Shown here piece after piece: positions 17,801 to 24,818 of a stretch of 64,000 bases of DNA. This DNA is from Methylomonas fluvii. GTDB lineage: Bacteria > Pseudomonadota > Gammaproteobacteria > Methylococcales > Methylomonadaceae. Within the stretch, counting starts at the first letter, position 1, and each line of letters starts with the position of its first letter. Location: positions 930,001-994,000 of the forward strand of contig NZ_JACXST010000003.1 of NCBI RefSeq assembly GCF_014850975.1, given 5' to 3'. Made by a program: the position numbers and the translations under genes. Under the pieces are notes generated by a model that saw only the letters and a program-made list of their open reading frames with translations, did not search any database and was not told where the DNA came from.

Positions 17801-18781
17801 TTTGGAATACAGTGGCAACACTTCGTAGCGGGTATTATTGTGCGACTTGCGCAAGGACTCGGTGGTCTCGCGGATCTCATGCTCGCCGCTCAAGAAAATC
17901 AGAATGTCGCCGCGCATATCCCGATACAACTCGTCTACCGCATCCAGAATGGCTTGCTGTAAATCGGCGGAGGTTTCGTCGTCTTCTTCGATTAACTCGA
18001 TAGGCCGATAACGTACATCCACCGGATAGGTGCGACCGGACACATTCACAATAGGCGCATCATTAAAATGCTTGGCAAAGCGCTCCGGATCGATGGTCGC
18101 GGAAGTAATCACCACCTTCAAATCCGGCCTTTTGGGTAACAACCAGCGCAGATAGCCCATTAAAAAATCGATATTCAGGCTGCGCTCGTGCGCCTCGTCG
18201 ATGATGATGGTGTCGTATTGATTTAAATAAGGATCGTTCTGCGACTCGGCCAGCAGGATGCCGTCTGTCATCAATTTGACCAGCGAATTGGGATGGGTTT
18301 GGTCGTGGAAGCGCACCTTGTAACCCACTGCCTGGCCGATGGGCTGGCCCAATTCCTCGGCGATACGGTCGGCGACGGTGCGGGCCGCGATTCTTCTTGG
18401 TTGAGTGTGACCGATCAAACCGGTTAAGCCACGGCCGATTTCCAAACAAATCTTCGGCAATTGCGTAGTCTTGCCGGAACCGGTCTCGCCGCAAACGATG
18501 GTGACCTGGTTATATTTAATCAGCTCGGCAATCTCATCCTTTTTGCCGCTGACCGGCAAGTCCGGGTAATTAATCACCGGTACCGACGCCCGGCGCTGGT
18601 TGCAACGCCCGACCGAGCGCTCGATCTTATCAGCCACTTGCTGCAACGCCCCGGCTATATCCTTGCCCTTACTCGCCTCGCTCCGCAAACGGTCCAGTTG
18701 CCGCTTCAAGCCGTGGCGGTCGGTACCCATGCAGGTTTGAAGATTTTTGGCGAGTTGTTTGAGAGTGTCAGGAACGGACAT
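14888..18781 (-). CDS. hrpA: ATP-dependent RNA helicase HrpA
   Basis: The 1297-residue length is normal for HrpA (about 1300). Walker A GETGSGKTT is at 98-106, the DEAH box at 195-198, and motif III SAT and motif VI QRAGRCGR follow. Then come the helicase-associated winged-helix and OB-fold regions and the long HrpA-specific C-terminus. It acts on structured RNA and stalled ribosomes in the cytoplasm. The N-terminal DRHGLKRQLDRLRSE region is also found, with silent changes, in a truncated second copy at 24127-24705. Confidence 0.95.
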   Translation of the reverse strand: MSVPDTLKQLAKNLQTCMGTDRHGLKRQLDRLRSEASKGKDIAGALQQVADKIERSVGRCNQRRASVPVINYPDLPVSGKKDEIAELIKYNQVTIVCGETGSGKTTQLPKICLEIGRGLTGLIGHTQPRRIAARTVADRIAEELGQPIGQAVGYKVRFHDQTHPNSLVKLMTDGILLAESQNDPYLNQYDTIIIDEAHERSLNIDFLMGYLRWLLPKRPDLKVVITSATIDPERFAKHFNDAPIVNVSGRTYPVDVRYRPIELIEEDDETSADLQQAILDAVDELYRDMRGDILIFLSGEHEIRETTESLRKSHNNTRYEVLPLYSKLSVAEQERVFKPSGNKPRIVLATNVAETSLTVPGIRCVIDSGHARISRYSHKSKIQRLPIERISQASANQRAGRCGRVAEGICIRLYSKEDYLARPEFTEPEILRTNLSSVILQMAALKLGDIEDFPFVEPPDDKMIRDGKNALFEVDALDKAGRLTDTGRQLAKIPTDPKLARMLLAAAELGSLHEVAIIVSALSIQDPRDKPADKMPQAEAKHAQFKAEDSDFLSLLNLWNAFEEQKKHLTNSKLRKYCQDNFLSYIRMREWHDIHTQIMQVARGDLGLKTSGNPANYEQIHMALLPGLLSNIGFRHEQYEYLGARGLKFFIFPGSGQHKAKPKWIMAAEQVETSKVYARTVAKIEPEWIEACAQHLVKRNYYDPHWEKNAGRSGVYERTLLYGLTLQAKRKVPYENVDPKAAREMFIRHALVNHDYHSNAPFFKANETLLEEVGYIQHKGRRVDLVEDEEWLYQFYDKKLPAEVVSGITLDQWRKKVERDNPKILFLNKEDLTRSDDNQINDWDFPDSKKIGDLTIELHYRFEPGHDEDGVTAIVPVHQLNQIRQAPFDWLVPGMLEEKVTALIKSLPKHLRKHFVPVPNTAKACLEIEPDFKGSLFEWLSGRLRKLTGESIPLNEWQPDALPDHLKMNFRIVDDHGRALGYGRNLAKLQADYATKAGDSFDKLAQEEMNHTGCIAWAFDDLPETWQFMQKGQTFIGFPAIVDEGDTVGVKILDTQYKADLAHFDGLTKLFQLQCRKDAQYLLKNSGVQATLQLAYNQLPKHPFLTERPGGDFKEDLLFLIFNSVFVADSTIRSQQQFEAALAAKKSTLVTVGNQVGKHVTEIMANYQALRQRLKQPGVNPSLREDLEKQLSLLLFSGFLRYTPLAQIQAMPRYLKAIECRLDKQKPDSADIQGLHRLSQRFWQHVEKQMKTLVPMPEREAFRWSLEELRVSLFAQQLKTAYPVSVQRLEKTWNEKF

Positions 18782-18854
18782 GAGGACGGAGAATCTGATA
18801 AAAGCCCTGCATTATAAGGGCAGACGGGGCGGGTTTACATTTGCCTTGCGAGAA

Positions 18855-19259
18855 CTAACCTGACTGCGGACCATCAAGTTTTGCCACATAGTCTTGCATA
18901 CCGCTCACAAAGCACTCTGCTTGGACGACGGCATCCTCAGCTTGTTTGAGATCAATCGCATCGCCAGTGTAATCGGCCAACAAACGAATTTCTTGGACAC
19001 GATTCAGTGACCGCCCAAGTTCTACCGCTATCACGCCCGGCTTAACCAAATGCAAACTGAACAGCGTGATCAGGCCGTTGTGAGTGCGGCTAGCCTCGGC
19101 GCCAATCATCCGGCCGCTGACCGACAAAGCCGCTTGCGCGGATTCGAACATCGCATAATACGCCCGGTTGCAAGCCCCCTCGCTATCGCCATCGGCCAAC
19201 AGCAAGCGCGCCGATGCCAACGCCCGTTCGGCCTTTTGCAACCATTCGCAGGCATTCAT
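18855..19259 (-). CDS. HEPN-domain protein (toxin partner of MNT antitoxin)
   Basis: The start at 19259 overlaps the stop of the upstream nucleotidyltransferase gene (ATGA), giving a 134-residue protein. It has the HEPN pattern of the UPF0332-like group: LASARLLLADGDSEGACNRAYYAMFESAQAAL, then SRTHNGLITLF. HEPN proteins of this group pair with a minimal nucleotidyltransferase and act as RNases or as structural partners. The classical Rx4-6H RNase motif is not clear, so nuclease activity is uncertain. An in-frame earlier start would add 23 residues inside the partner gene and is unlikely. Confidence 0.8.
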   Translation of the reverse strand: MNACEWLQKAERALASARLLLADGDSEGACNRAYYAMFESAQAALSVSGRMIGAEASRTHNGLITLFSLHLVKPGVIAVELGRSLNRVQEIRLLADYTGDAIDLKQAEDAVVQAECFVSGMQDYVAKLDGPQSG

Positions 19260-19600
19260 AACGGCACACCGTCGCGTTTCACATTTTCCAATAAGTGCGG
19301 ATGCGCGGAGCTTTCCGGGCAATCCCATTCAGATTGCCAAATAGGCAGGGGCTGGATCAACACTCCGGTTTCCAGCAATACATCGTAAGCAATGTCCGCC
19401 AAAGCCAGCTTGGTTTCTAGGAATGGACCGGGCGCCCCGGATAACAACACCGCCACGTCGGTGTCGCTTTGCGCCTGATAATCACCACGCGCCCGACTGC
19501 CGAACAGCAACGCTCCGACTAAACGGAACCGGCCAGCCGTTCGACCGATAAATAGCCGCGCAGCCGCTAAGGTGTTAGGGTCTATTGGACGTGGAGGCAT
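19256..19600 (-). CDS. Minimal nucleotidyltransferase (MNT antitoxin type)
   Basis: The 114-residue protein has the nucleotidyltransferase signature GSRARGDYQAQSDTDVAVLL, with Gly34-Ser35 and Asp46/Asp48 of the DxD, and a later IAYDVLLET that supplies the third acidic residue. In MNT/HEPN modules the MNT protein adds AMP to the HEPN toxin and silences it. It is the first gene of the pair, with its stop overlapping the next start. The module sits between hrpA and an AT-rich accessory block, as is common for such systems. Confidence 0.85.
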   Translation of the reverse strand: MPPRPIDPNTLAAARLFIGRTAGRFRLVGALLFGSRARGDYQAQSDTDVAVLLSGAPGPFLETKLALADIAYDVLLETGVLIQPLPIWQSEWDCPESSAHPHLLENVKRDGVPL

Positions 19601-20159
19601 AGGTAAAGATAATGCGCTAAAAAACCAATCAGTATCTTACTATTTGCCGACGCTTAGCGAATCGGAATTTTTGCTTAATGTAGGCTTACACCCACACCTA
19701 AAATAGACTCGCTGCCACGCCCTGTAAAATCAACAAGCTGGATCACGGGCCCGGCGCAGCTCCGCTACAGGCCTATCGTTTGGTCCAACGTCCGGCATTC
19801 AATGTTTGAGTGGCTTTGTATCGGAGTAAGCGGAGTTTCGATCGAAATTCGCACTGTCTACTTAGAAAAATCCACCCTTCGCCTAAACCTACCAAGATTA
19901 AATCCAAGAAATCGAATATTTCCTCTTACCAGCCACCGAATCCGATAAGATTACGCCATTAGCGAATGACGGCTTTTGGATGTAGCAATCGACCCTTTTC
20001 AGCCTATCGTCTAATGTGATTCAATGGCAGAGATTGAATCGTTACCAGTCATAGCTGGCTATCATCGGTGATATACAGAAGGGAAAATCACATGCTGATC
20101 AATAAATTATCTTGTCACAGGTCATTTTTGGGTGGATATACAGAACTTTCTAATTACTA
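19601..20159. other. Intergenic region, no gene seen
   Basis: About 560 bases hold no frame with a credible start and motif. The sequence GTTACCAGTCAT at 20041 has a near-perfect partner at 21898. The last bases end in G at 20160, next to TTAGGC, which matches an integron-type core site. Confidence 0.55.
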
Positions 20160-20160
20160 G

Positions 20161-21005
20161 TTAGGCCCCAAGAGGAGAATTATGCCAGCCGAAACTGATC
20201 ATCCATGTTTTTTGCCTCCTGAAGATAAAAGCGTGAAAATTTGGCGATACATGGATTTCACTAAGTTTGTGTCGTTACTTGAAACTGAGTCTCTATTTTT
20301 GTCTCGAGTAGACAAGTTTGAAGACCCTTATGAAGGTGCAACTTCTCATGCTAACGCTATTATGAGGCCGTATCTTTACGGCGAGAAAGGCATTCCGAAA
20401 GAAGCGCTACAACAATTGTCTAAATTTACAAAATGGACACGTTCATGGACGTATGTAAATTGCTGGCATATGAATAACACTGAATCAGCGGCAATGTGGA
20501 AGCTGTATGCCCAAACCAATGAGGCGGTAGCAATCCAATCAACTTATACAAAACTCCATGATAACTTGGCGAAAGATACTTATGTTGGTGTCGTTCACTA
20601 CATAGATTATGACAAGGACTGGTTACCCGAGGGTAATGGATTTTGGCCGTACGTTCACAAGAGACAGTCTTTTGAACATGAGAAGGAACTACGGGTACTA
20701 ATTCAAGACCTTCCAAGTTTAGAAGAGCCAGACAAAGGCCTTGATTATTCTCTTGTAAATAATGAATTTGGAAAATCAATTAAGGTTGATCTAAAGAAAT
20801 TAATTGAAAACGTATATGTTTCACCTGTAGCTCCCAAGTGGTTCTTTGAAGTCGTCGCAGGCGTTGCGAAACGTTATGGGTGTGACTTTGAGGTCAAGCA
20901 GTCAAATCTAGCAAAAGAACCAGTATTTTAGTGAGGCATGGCCTAACAAACGCGTCAATTAGGACGCTCGCAAGCTCGCGCCTATTACGCGGGCATTATA
21001 GAAAG
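20161..21005 (+). mobile_element. Integron-type gene cassette candidate (one gene plus attC-like site)
   Basis: The segment starts with TTAGGC after a G (core G^TTAGGC) and ends with an attC-like site whose first box GCCTAAC is the exact complement of GTTAGGC. It contains a single promoterless-looking gene that starts 21 bases after the core and almost fills the unit, the normal cassette format. Composition is clearly more AT-rich than the neighbours. No integron integrase gene is in the window, so at best this is an orphan cassette. Confidence 0.5.
20182..20931 (+). CDS. DUF2971 family protein
   Basis: The 249-residue protein begins with a ribosome site AGAGGAGA 5 bases before ATG. Motifs match DUF2971: KIWRYMDFTKFVSLLETESLFLSRVDKFEDPYEG, then NCWHMNNTESAAMWKLYA, then HEKELRVL near the end. 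The function of this family is unknown. Members occur in accessory regions and gene cassettes and are sometimes thought to be defence or toxin-like, but I cannot infer an activity. Low GC and the flanking core-site motifs point to horizontal acquisition. Confidence 0.8.
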   Translation: MPAETDHPCFLPPEDKSVKIWRYMDFTKFVSLLETESLFLSRVDKFEDPYEGATSHANAIMRPYLYGEKGIPKEALQQLSKFTKWTRSWTYVNCWHMNNTESAAMWKLYAQTNEAVAIQSTYTKLHDNLAKDTYVGVVHYIDYDKDWLPEGNGFWPYVHKRQSFEHEKELRVLIQDLPSLEEPDKGLDYSLVNNEFGKSIKVDLKKLIENVYVSPVAPKWFFEVVAGVAKRYGCDFEVKQSNLAKEPVF

Positions 21006-21011
21006 TTTAGC
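20941..21011 (+). repeat. attC-like recombination site
   Basis: GCCTAAC (20941-20947, fits RYYYAAC) is followed by AAACGCGTCAATTAGGACGC. A stem pairs CGCGT with ACGCG and TAGG-CGC with GCGCCTA around the loop TCGCAAGCTC. The site ends in GTTTAGC (21005-21011), close to GTTRRRY. Length 71 bp is within the attC range. The left half closely resembles known attC starts (TAACAAACGC-TCAA). The L' box is poorly conserved, so identification is tentative. Confidence 0.5.
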
Positions 21012-21013
21012 CA

Positions 21014-21868
21014 ATGAACCAGCAATTTAAACAAATTACTAATCTGCGGACTTATATAGCCTCTGGAGCAATGTTCATAATTGGATTGCTTTTTCTTGGT
21101 TTTGCAGAGCAAGCAACTTTTCCTTCAGGATATCTCTGGCTAAAGTCAGTAATATCAAATTTTGGTGCTTTGTTAATAGCATCGGTTTCTATCGCAATGC
21201 TTTGGGAGCTGTTTTCAAAACGAGCGTTCCTCGACGAGCTGTTAGCTAAAACTGGTTTGGCAGAGGATATACGTACTGTTGGTGTTACAGGTGTATCACT
21301 CAATCCAGTTAGAGGACCAGACTTTACAAAGATTATCCGTTCATCTGAACGGCTTGATATTTTTGTTTGCTATGCAAATACCTGGAGGGCGACCTTCGAG
21401 GAAGATTTAAGATTTTTGGCTGCAAAGAAAAACTGCCGAATCAGGCTAATTGTCCCTGATCCAGATAATCAAGAGATAATGAAGGATCTTGCTAAGCGTT
21501 TTAATGCTAATGACTCGGCAACAATGGAACGAAGAATTAGACAGGCTATTGAAGAATATAAAGCATTATTTTCATCCGTTTCTAATTTTTCTCTTGATTT
21601 TAGCATATGGATTCACGACGAAACCCCCGTATCAAGCTTTTACCGTTTTGATCGCTGTGCTGTAATTACCCTTTACAAGCATGCTAAAGGAAGAGGAAAT
21701 GCGCCTACGATTGTTGCTGAGCGAGGTGGGGCTCTTTATACATATATTGAGAGTGAAATTGATTCTATGGTCAGGGGAATTGAGCCTTATAAACAATTGG
21801 CCCGTAAAATTTTCCCTAACTCTGTGATCGAGAACGCTCCGCCAAAAAGCGCGGCGGAGCACCTCTAA
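21014..21868 (+). CDS. Two-helix membrane protein with PLD-like cytoplasmic domain, unknown
   Basis: The 284-residue product has two membrane segments at about 16-34 and 43-68 and then a cytoplasmic domain. That domain contains LDIFVCYANTWRATFEEDLRFLAAKKNCRIRLIVPDPDN, reminiscent of the strand-helix start of phospholipase D-like folds. No HKD motif is found, so catalysis by the PLD mechanism is doubtful. Later motifs include FYRFDRCAVITLYKHAKG. It begins 3 bases after the attC-like site of the preceding gene and is equally AT-rich, so the two probably arrived together. I do not recognise the family; a sensor or effector role in defence is only a guess. Confidence 0.65.
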   Translation: MNQQFKQITNLRTYIASGAMFIIGLLFLGFAEQATFPSGYLWLKSVISNFGALLIASVSIAMLWELFSKRAFLDELLAKTGLAEDIRTVGVTGVSLNPVRGPDFTKIIRSSERLDIFVCYANTWRATFEEDLRFLAAKKNCRIRLIVPDPDNQEIMKDLAKRFNANDSATMERRIRQAIEEYKALFSSVSNFSLDFSIWIHDETPVSSFYRFDRCAVITLYKHAKGRGNAPTIVAERGGALYTYIESEIDSMVRGIEPYKQLARKIFPNSVIENAPPKSAAEHL

Positions 21869-22109
21869 CCTAGAACGTTAAACGAGCAATTTCCAGCGTT
21901 AACCAGTCATTCAAAATTCCACCGCGATAGACAGCTTTTGGCCGACTGCCGCCGATTACAAGCCAAAGCTTGGAAACCAGAATCAATCAAAACGCCGCCA
22001 ATTCCTAGCAAATAAAGTAACGCGCTTCTGCAAAAATAGCCTACGCTTTTCTTCTGCGGACCACACCCCGCCATCCGTAATATCAGCAACGCCAAAAAAG
22101 GAGATAAAC

Positions 22110-22586
22110 ATGAGTCAACATCTGATTTCTTTAAGCCTTTCCGACAATGATCTGACGGACATAGACGCTGCCCTAAAAACATTGGAAGACCGCTTCGCCG
22201 GCTTCCTGGTTTTAACCCCGGAAGAACGCCGCACCATCCTGAAGATGGGTGATAAAACCGAAGCGTTCTGCCGCCAGACGCTGACGGTGGCCACCCAAAA
22301 CACTCATGCCATTCCGCCCGGTCTCGATGTCGTCGAAGCGCAAGCCGATTTGGTGACGCTCGACAAACTCCGCCCTCGCCTGCATCGCCTGCGCGATTTA
22401 ATGAGCAGAGGCGAAGATACCGACATGGCGCTGGGCAGCGATATTTATAGTTTTAGCCTGGATGCTTACGCCTCGTTGAAAATCGCCGGCAAGGGCGCGG
22501 GCTTGGAAACGCTGCGGCAGGCGATGTCTGTTCGGTTTAACCGCGGCGCCAAGGCAAAAACCCAGGCCACCCAACCTACCGGCTAA
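22110..22586 (+). CDS. Conserved hypothetical protein (158 residues)
   Basis: The ATG at 22110 follows AAGGAGATAAAC, a strong ribosome site. The product reads LSDNDLTDIDAALKTLEDRF, then LTPEERRTILKMGDKTEAFCRQTL, and is mostly helical with no membrane segment. No known domain is recognised. A decayed piece of a paralogue (DAALKTLENRFACLL) lies at 32741-32800, so the family has had more than one copy in this genome. Its stop codon abuts directly on the 21-bp repeat array that follows. Confidence 0.75.
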   Translation: MSQHLISLSLSDNDLTDIDAALKTLEDRFAGFLVLTPEERRTILKMGDKTEAFCRQTLTVATQNTHAIPPGLDVVEAQADLVTLDKLRPRLHRLRDLMSRGEDTDMALGSDIYSFSLDAYASLKIAGKGAGLETLRQAMSVRFNRGAKAKTQATQPTG

Positions 22587-22964
22587 GCAAGATAAGCATA
22601 ATGACTGCCCGGCAAGGCTTTCCGGCTTGCGGAATAAGCTTTATCCCTTGGCGGAATAGATAAAAGCATAGCGCGCAAGCCTTTCCGCTAAAGCCGCAAG
22701 CTTATTAGAGCCACTCGCCACTTTCAGAACCTTGCCCGCAAGGTAAATTGCTTCGCGGGCAAGGCAATTTGCCAAAAGCGCAAGCCGAAATGGCTTAAGC
22801 GCAAGGCCTTGAGGCCAAACCGCCACCTTCTTTGATTCGCGCGCTAGCTTCAATGGTTTGCGCGCAAGGAAAAAAGCCTTGCCCGCCAGGCAAATAAGCT
22901 TGCGCGAATCCTGAAAAGCCTTGCGCACAACTCTAATTGGCTTGCGCGCAAAGCGCTGAATCTT
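22587..22964 (-). repeat. Eighteen tandem 21-bp repeats coding degenerate KxxxLAR heptads
   Basis: The stretch is exactly 378 bp, 18 units of 21 bp, with no insertion or deletion between them. On the minus strand most units translate as Lys-x-x-x-Leu-Ala-(Arg/Gly); examples are KLICLAG, KAFFLAR, KPLKLAR, KPFRLAL and EAIYLAG. Unit boundaries carry TTGCGCGCAA-like palindromes. A stop codon (22641-22643) falls in unit 16, yet the period continues through it to the end of the neighbouring gene. A GTG at 22928 could open a 95-residue frame, but no good ribosome site is seen. This may be a decayed repeat-protein gene or a DNA-level repeat. Confidence 0.8.
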
Positions 22965-23039
22965 GCGGTCATGACAAAAACCGGGGATGTCCCGAATTTT
23001 TGCAAAGTGGACCGACCGACCTGCTTACGAAGACTTGCT

Positions 23040-24126
23040 TCAATCCAGTCTTACTCGGCCCGCAGTACCATCGACTATCACTTTGTCGCCGTTCGTCAAA
23101 GCATCCAGCACACCTCTGACGCTCATTACCGCGGGTAAACCCACTTCCCGCGCAGTCACTGCGCCATGAGACAAAGGTCCGCCGCTTTCGGTGATCACAG
23201 CCGCCGCCTTATAAAATAAAGGTGTCCAGGCCGGGTTGGTGGTACGAGCTACCAGTACCGCGTTGGCCGGAAAATCGGCGAAATCGTCCTGCGACAACAC
23301 CTTGAATACCGCGCCGCAGGCAACGCCGGGACTACCAGGCAAACCAACAAAATCCCCGTCTTTAGCGGAACAGGCTTGTGACTTACCCAACTCCCATTCC
23401 GGTGAATGCTGCCTATGGTTTTGATAAGCCTGTTTTTCCCGGACTATGCTATCCGCCAAACGACACCACGACTCGGCATCGTTAAGGCGGATTGTTTCCG
23501 AGAGCTGTTCGGCTCTGGCAAAGAACACATCCATCGCTTCTGTAATGATGCCCCTCGCCTGCAATGCTACGCCCAAGGCCAGTAAACCCTTGCGGAACGG
23601 CAATGTCAGCCGTGTTGTCTGGTAATGTTCGATGTCGTCCAATGCGGTATAAACCCGAGTCAAGCGCAACAACTCCTGCACAGGAAACCGCAAATCCTCC
23701 GGCAACCCGCCGATCAATTGCCGCTCGGTTTCCAACATCCGGATTTTCAGAATACGTTCCTTTTCGGCAGGGTCTTCCAGGGCAGAGTCCAACATCATTT
23801 TCAGATTTTCAATCACCAGCCATGGCGCTTCCAACCAGGTCGGATGGTAGGGATCGAACTCCACTTCCCGATGCCCATGATCCTGTAAAAAACGCTGGAA
23901 AGCGGCTGCAATATCTGCTTCTTGTATGAATCCGCCGGCAGCCAGAAATTGCTGACCAGTTTGGGCGCGCAACGCCTGCACGAGTTTGGGGTGCTCCGCT
24001 ATCCGCCGTGCCAGCCGGTAAAGTTCCTTATTGACGAAACCTGTTTTGGTTTCGCAGTACGCCAGCAAGCGATCAAAGGTCGCCGGCGCATCCGCTTCGC
24101 CAACCGTCGCGCCGATGATGCTGGTT
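23040..24126 (-). pseudogene. PEP-utilising enzyme (PpsA/PPDK-like), 5'-truncated and joined to an hrpA fragment
   Basis: The frame carries the C-terminal half of a phosphoenolpyruvate synthase-like protein. A long helical linker is followed by the swivelling phosphohistidine domain with SGGPLSHGAVTAREVGLPAV, including the catalytic His, and ends VDGTAGRVRLD. The N-terminal ATP-grasp domain is missing. Upstream, at about 24127, the sequence changes abruptly to a copy of the hrpA 5' region, so the native start is gone. An open frame of 375 codons runs across the junction, but its first residues come from the wrong frame of the hrpA copy. Confidence 0.7.
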
Positions 24127-24705
24127 TGAATAAGGATCGTTCTGCGACTCGGCCAGCAGGATGCCATCGGTCATCAGTTTGACCAACGAATTGGGATGAG
24201 TCTGATCGTGAAAACGCACTTTGTAACCCACCGCCTGGCCGATAGGTTAACCCAATTCCTCGGCGATGCGGTCAGCGACGGTGCGCGCGGCAATTCGGCG
24301 CGGTTGGGTGTGGCCGATCAAACCGGTGACGCCACGGCCGATTTCCAGACAAATCTTCGGCAACTGGGTAGTTTTACCGGAACCGGTTTCGCCGCAGACG
24401 ATGGTCACTTGATGGTTTTTAATCAGCCCGGCAATCTCGTCCTTCTTGCCGCTGACCGGCAAATCCGGATAGTTGATCACCGGCACCGACGCACGGCGCT
24501 GATTGCTACGCCCGACCGAACGCTCGATCTTATCCGCCAGTTGCTGCACCTGTGCCGCCACATCCTTGCCCTTGTGGGTCTCGCTACGCAGGCGGTCGAG
24601 TTGGCGCTTCAAGCCATGGCGATCAACGCTCATAACTTGATTTAGCTGTTGAGAAAGGCGTTTTAACTCTGGTTGAACAAGCATGAGTAGGTGAAGAGCG
24701 GGCAA
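24127..24705 (-). pseudogene. Truncated second copy of the hrpA 5' region
   Basis: The first 150 codons match HrpA closely (DRHGLKRQLDRLRSE, GETGSGKTTQLPKICLEIG, GHTQPRRIAARTVADRIAEELG). A TAA at 24247-24249 replaces the Gln codon of LGQPIGQAV. Homology continues in the same frame ([29 protein letters not shown]) to about 24127 and then stops before the DEAH box. Many third-position differences from the full hrpA (14888-18781) show that it is not a recent duplication; it may come from a related strain. Without helicase motifs it cannot work. Confidence 0.85.
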
Positions 24706-24818
24706 AATGCGTAATTATAAAGTGCTTGGCTCGATGCTCGTCGACAGAAAATCAATTCGCGGCAGGAATAGTTTACAAAAGCCGTGTTTTTCAGAAATTT
24801 TATAATTGAAGCTAACCA

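Noticed and set aside
21869..21910. attC site for the PLD-like gene
   Set aside because: CTCTAAC and GTTAACC are present, but there is no paired stem of suitable length between them, and the first box does not complement the GTTTAGC start of that unit.
22641..22928. A 95-residue protein gene over the heptad repeats
   Set aside because: The GTG start has no good ribosome site, and the repeat phase continues beyond the stop and upstream of the start, so the frame limits are arbitrary; listed as a repeat instead.
22587..22964. CRISPR array
   Set aside because: The repeats are contiguous 21-bp units with no spacers and no cas genes nearby.
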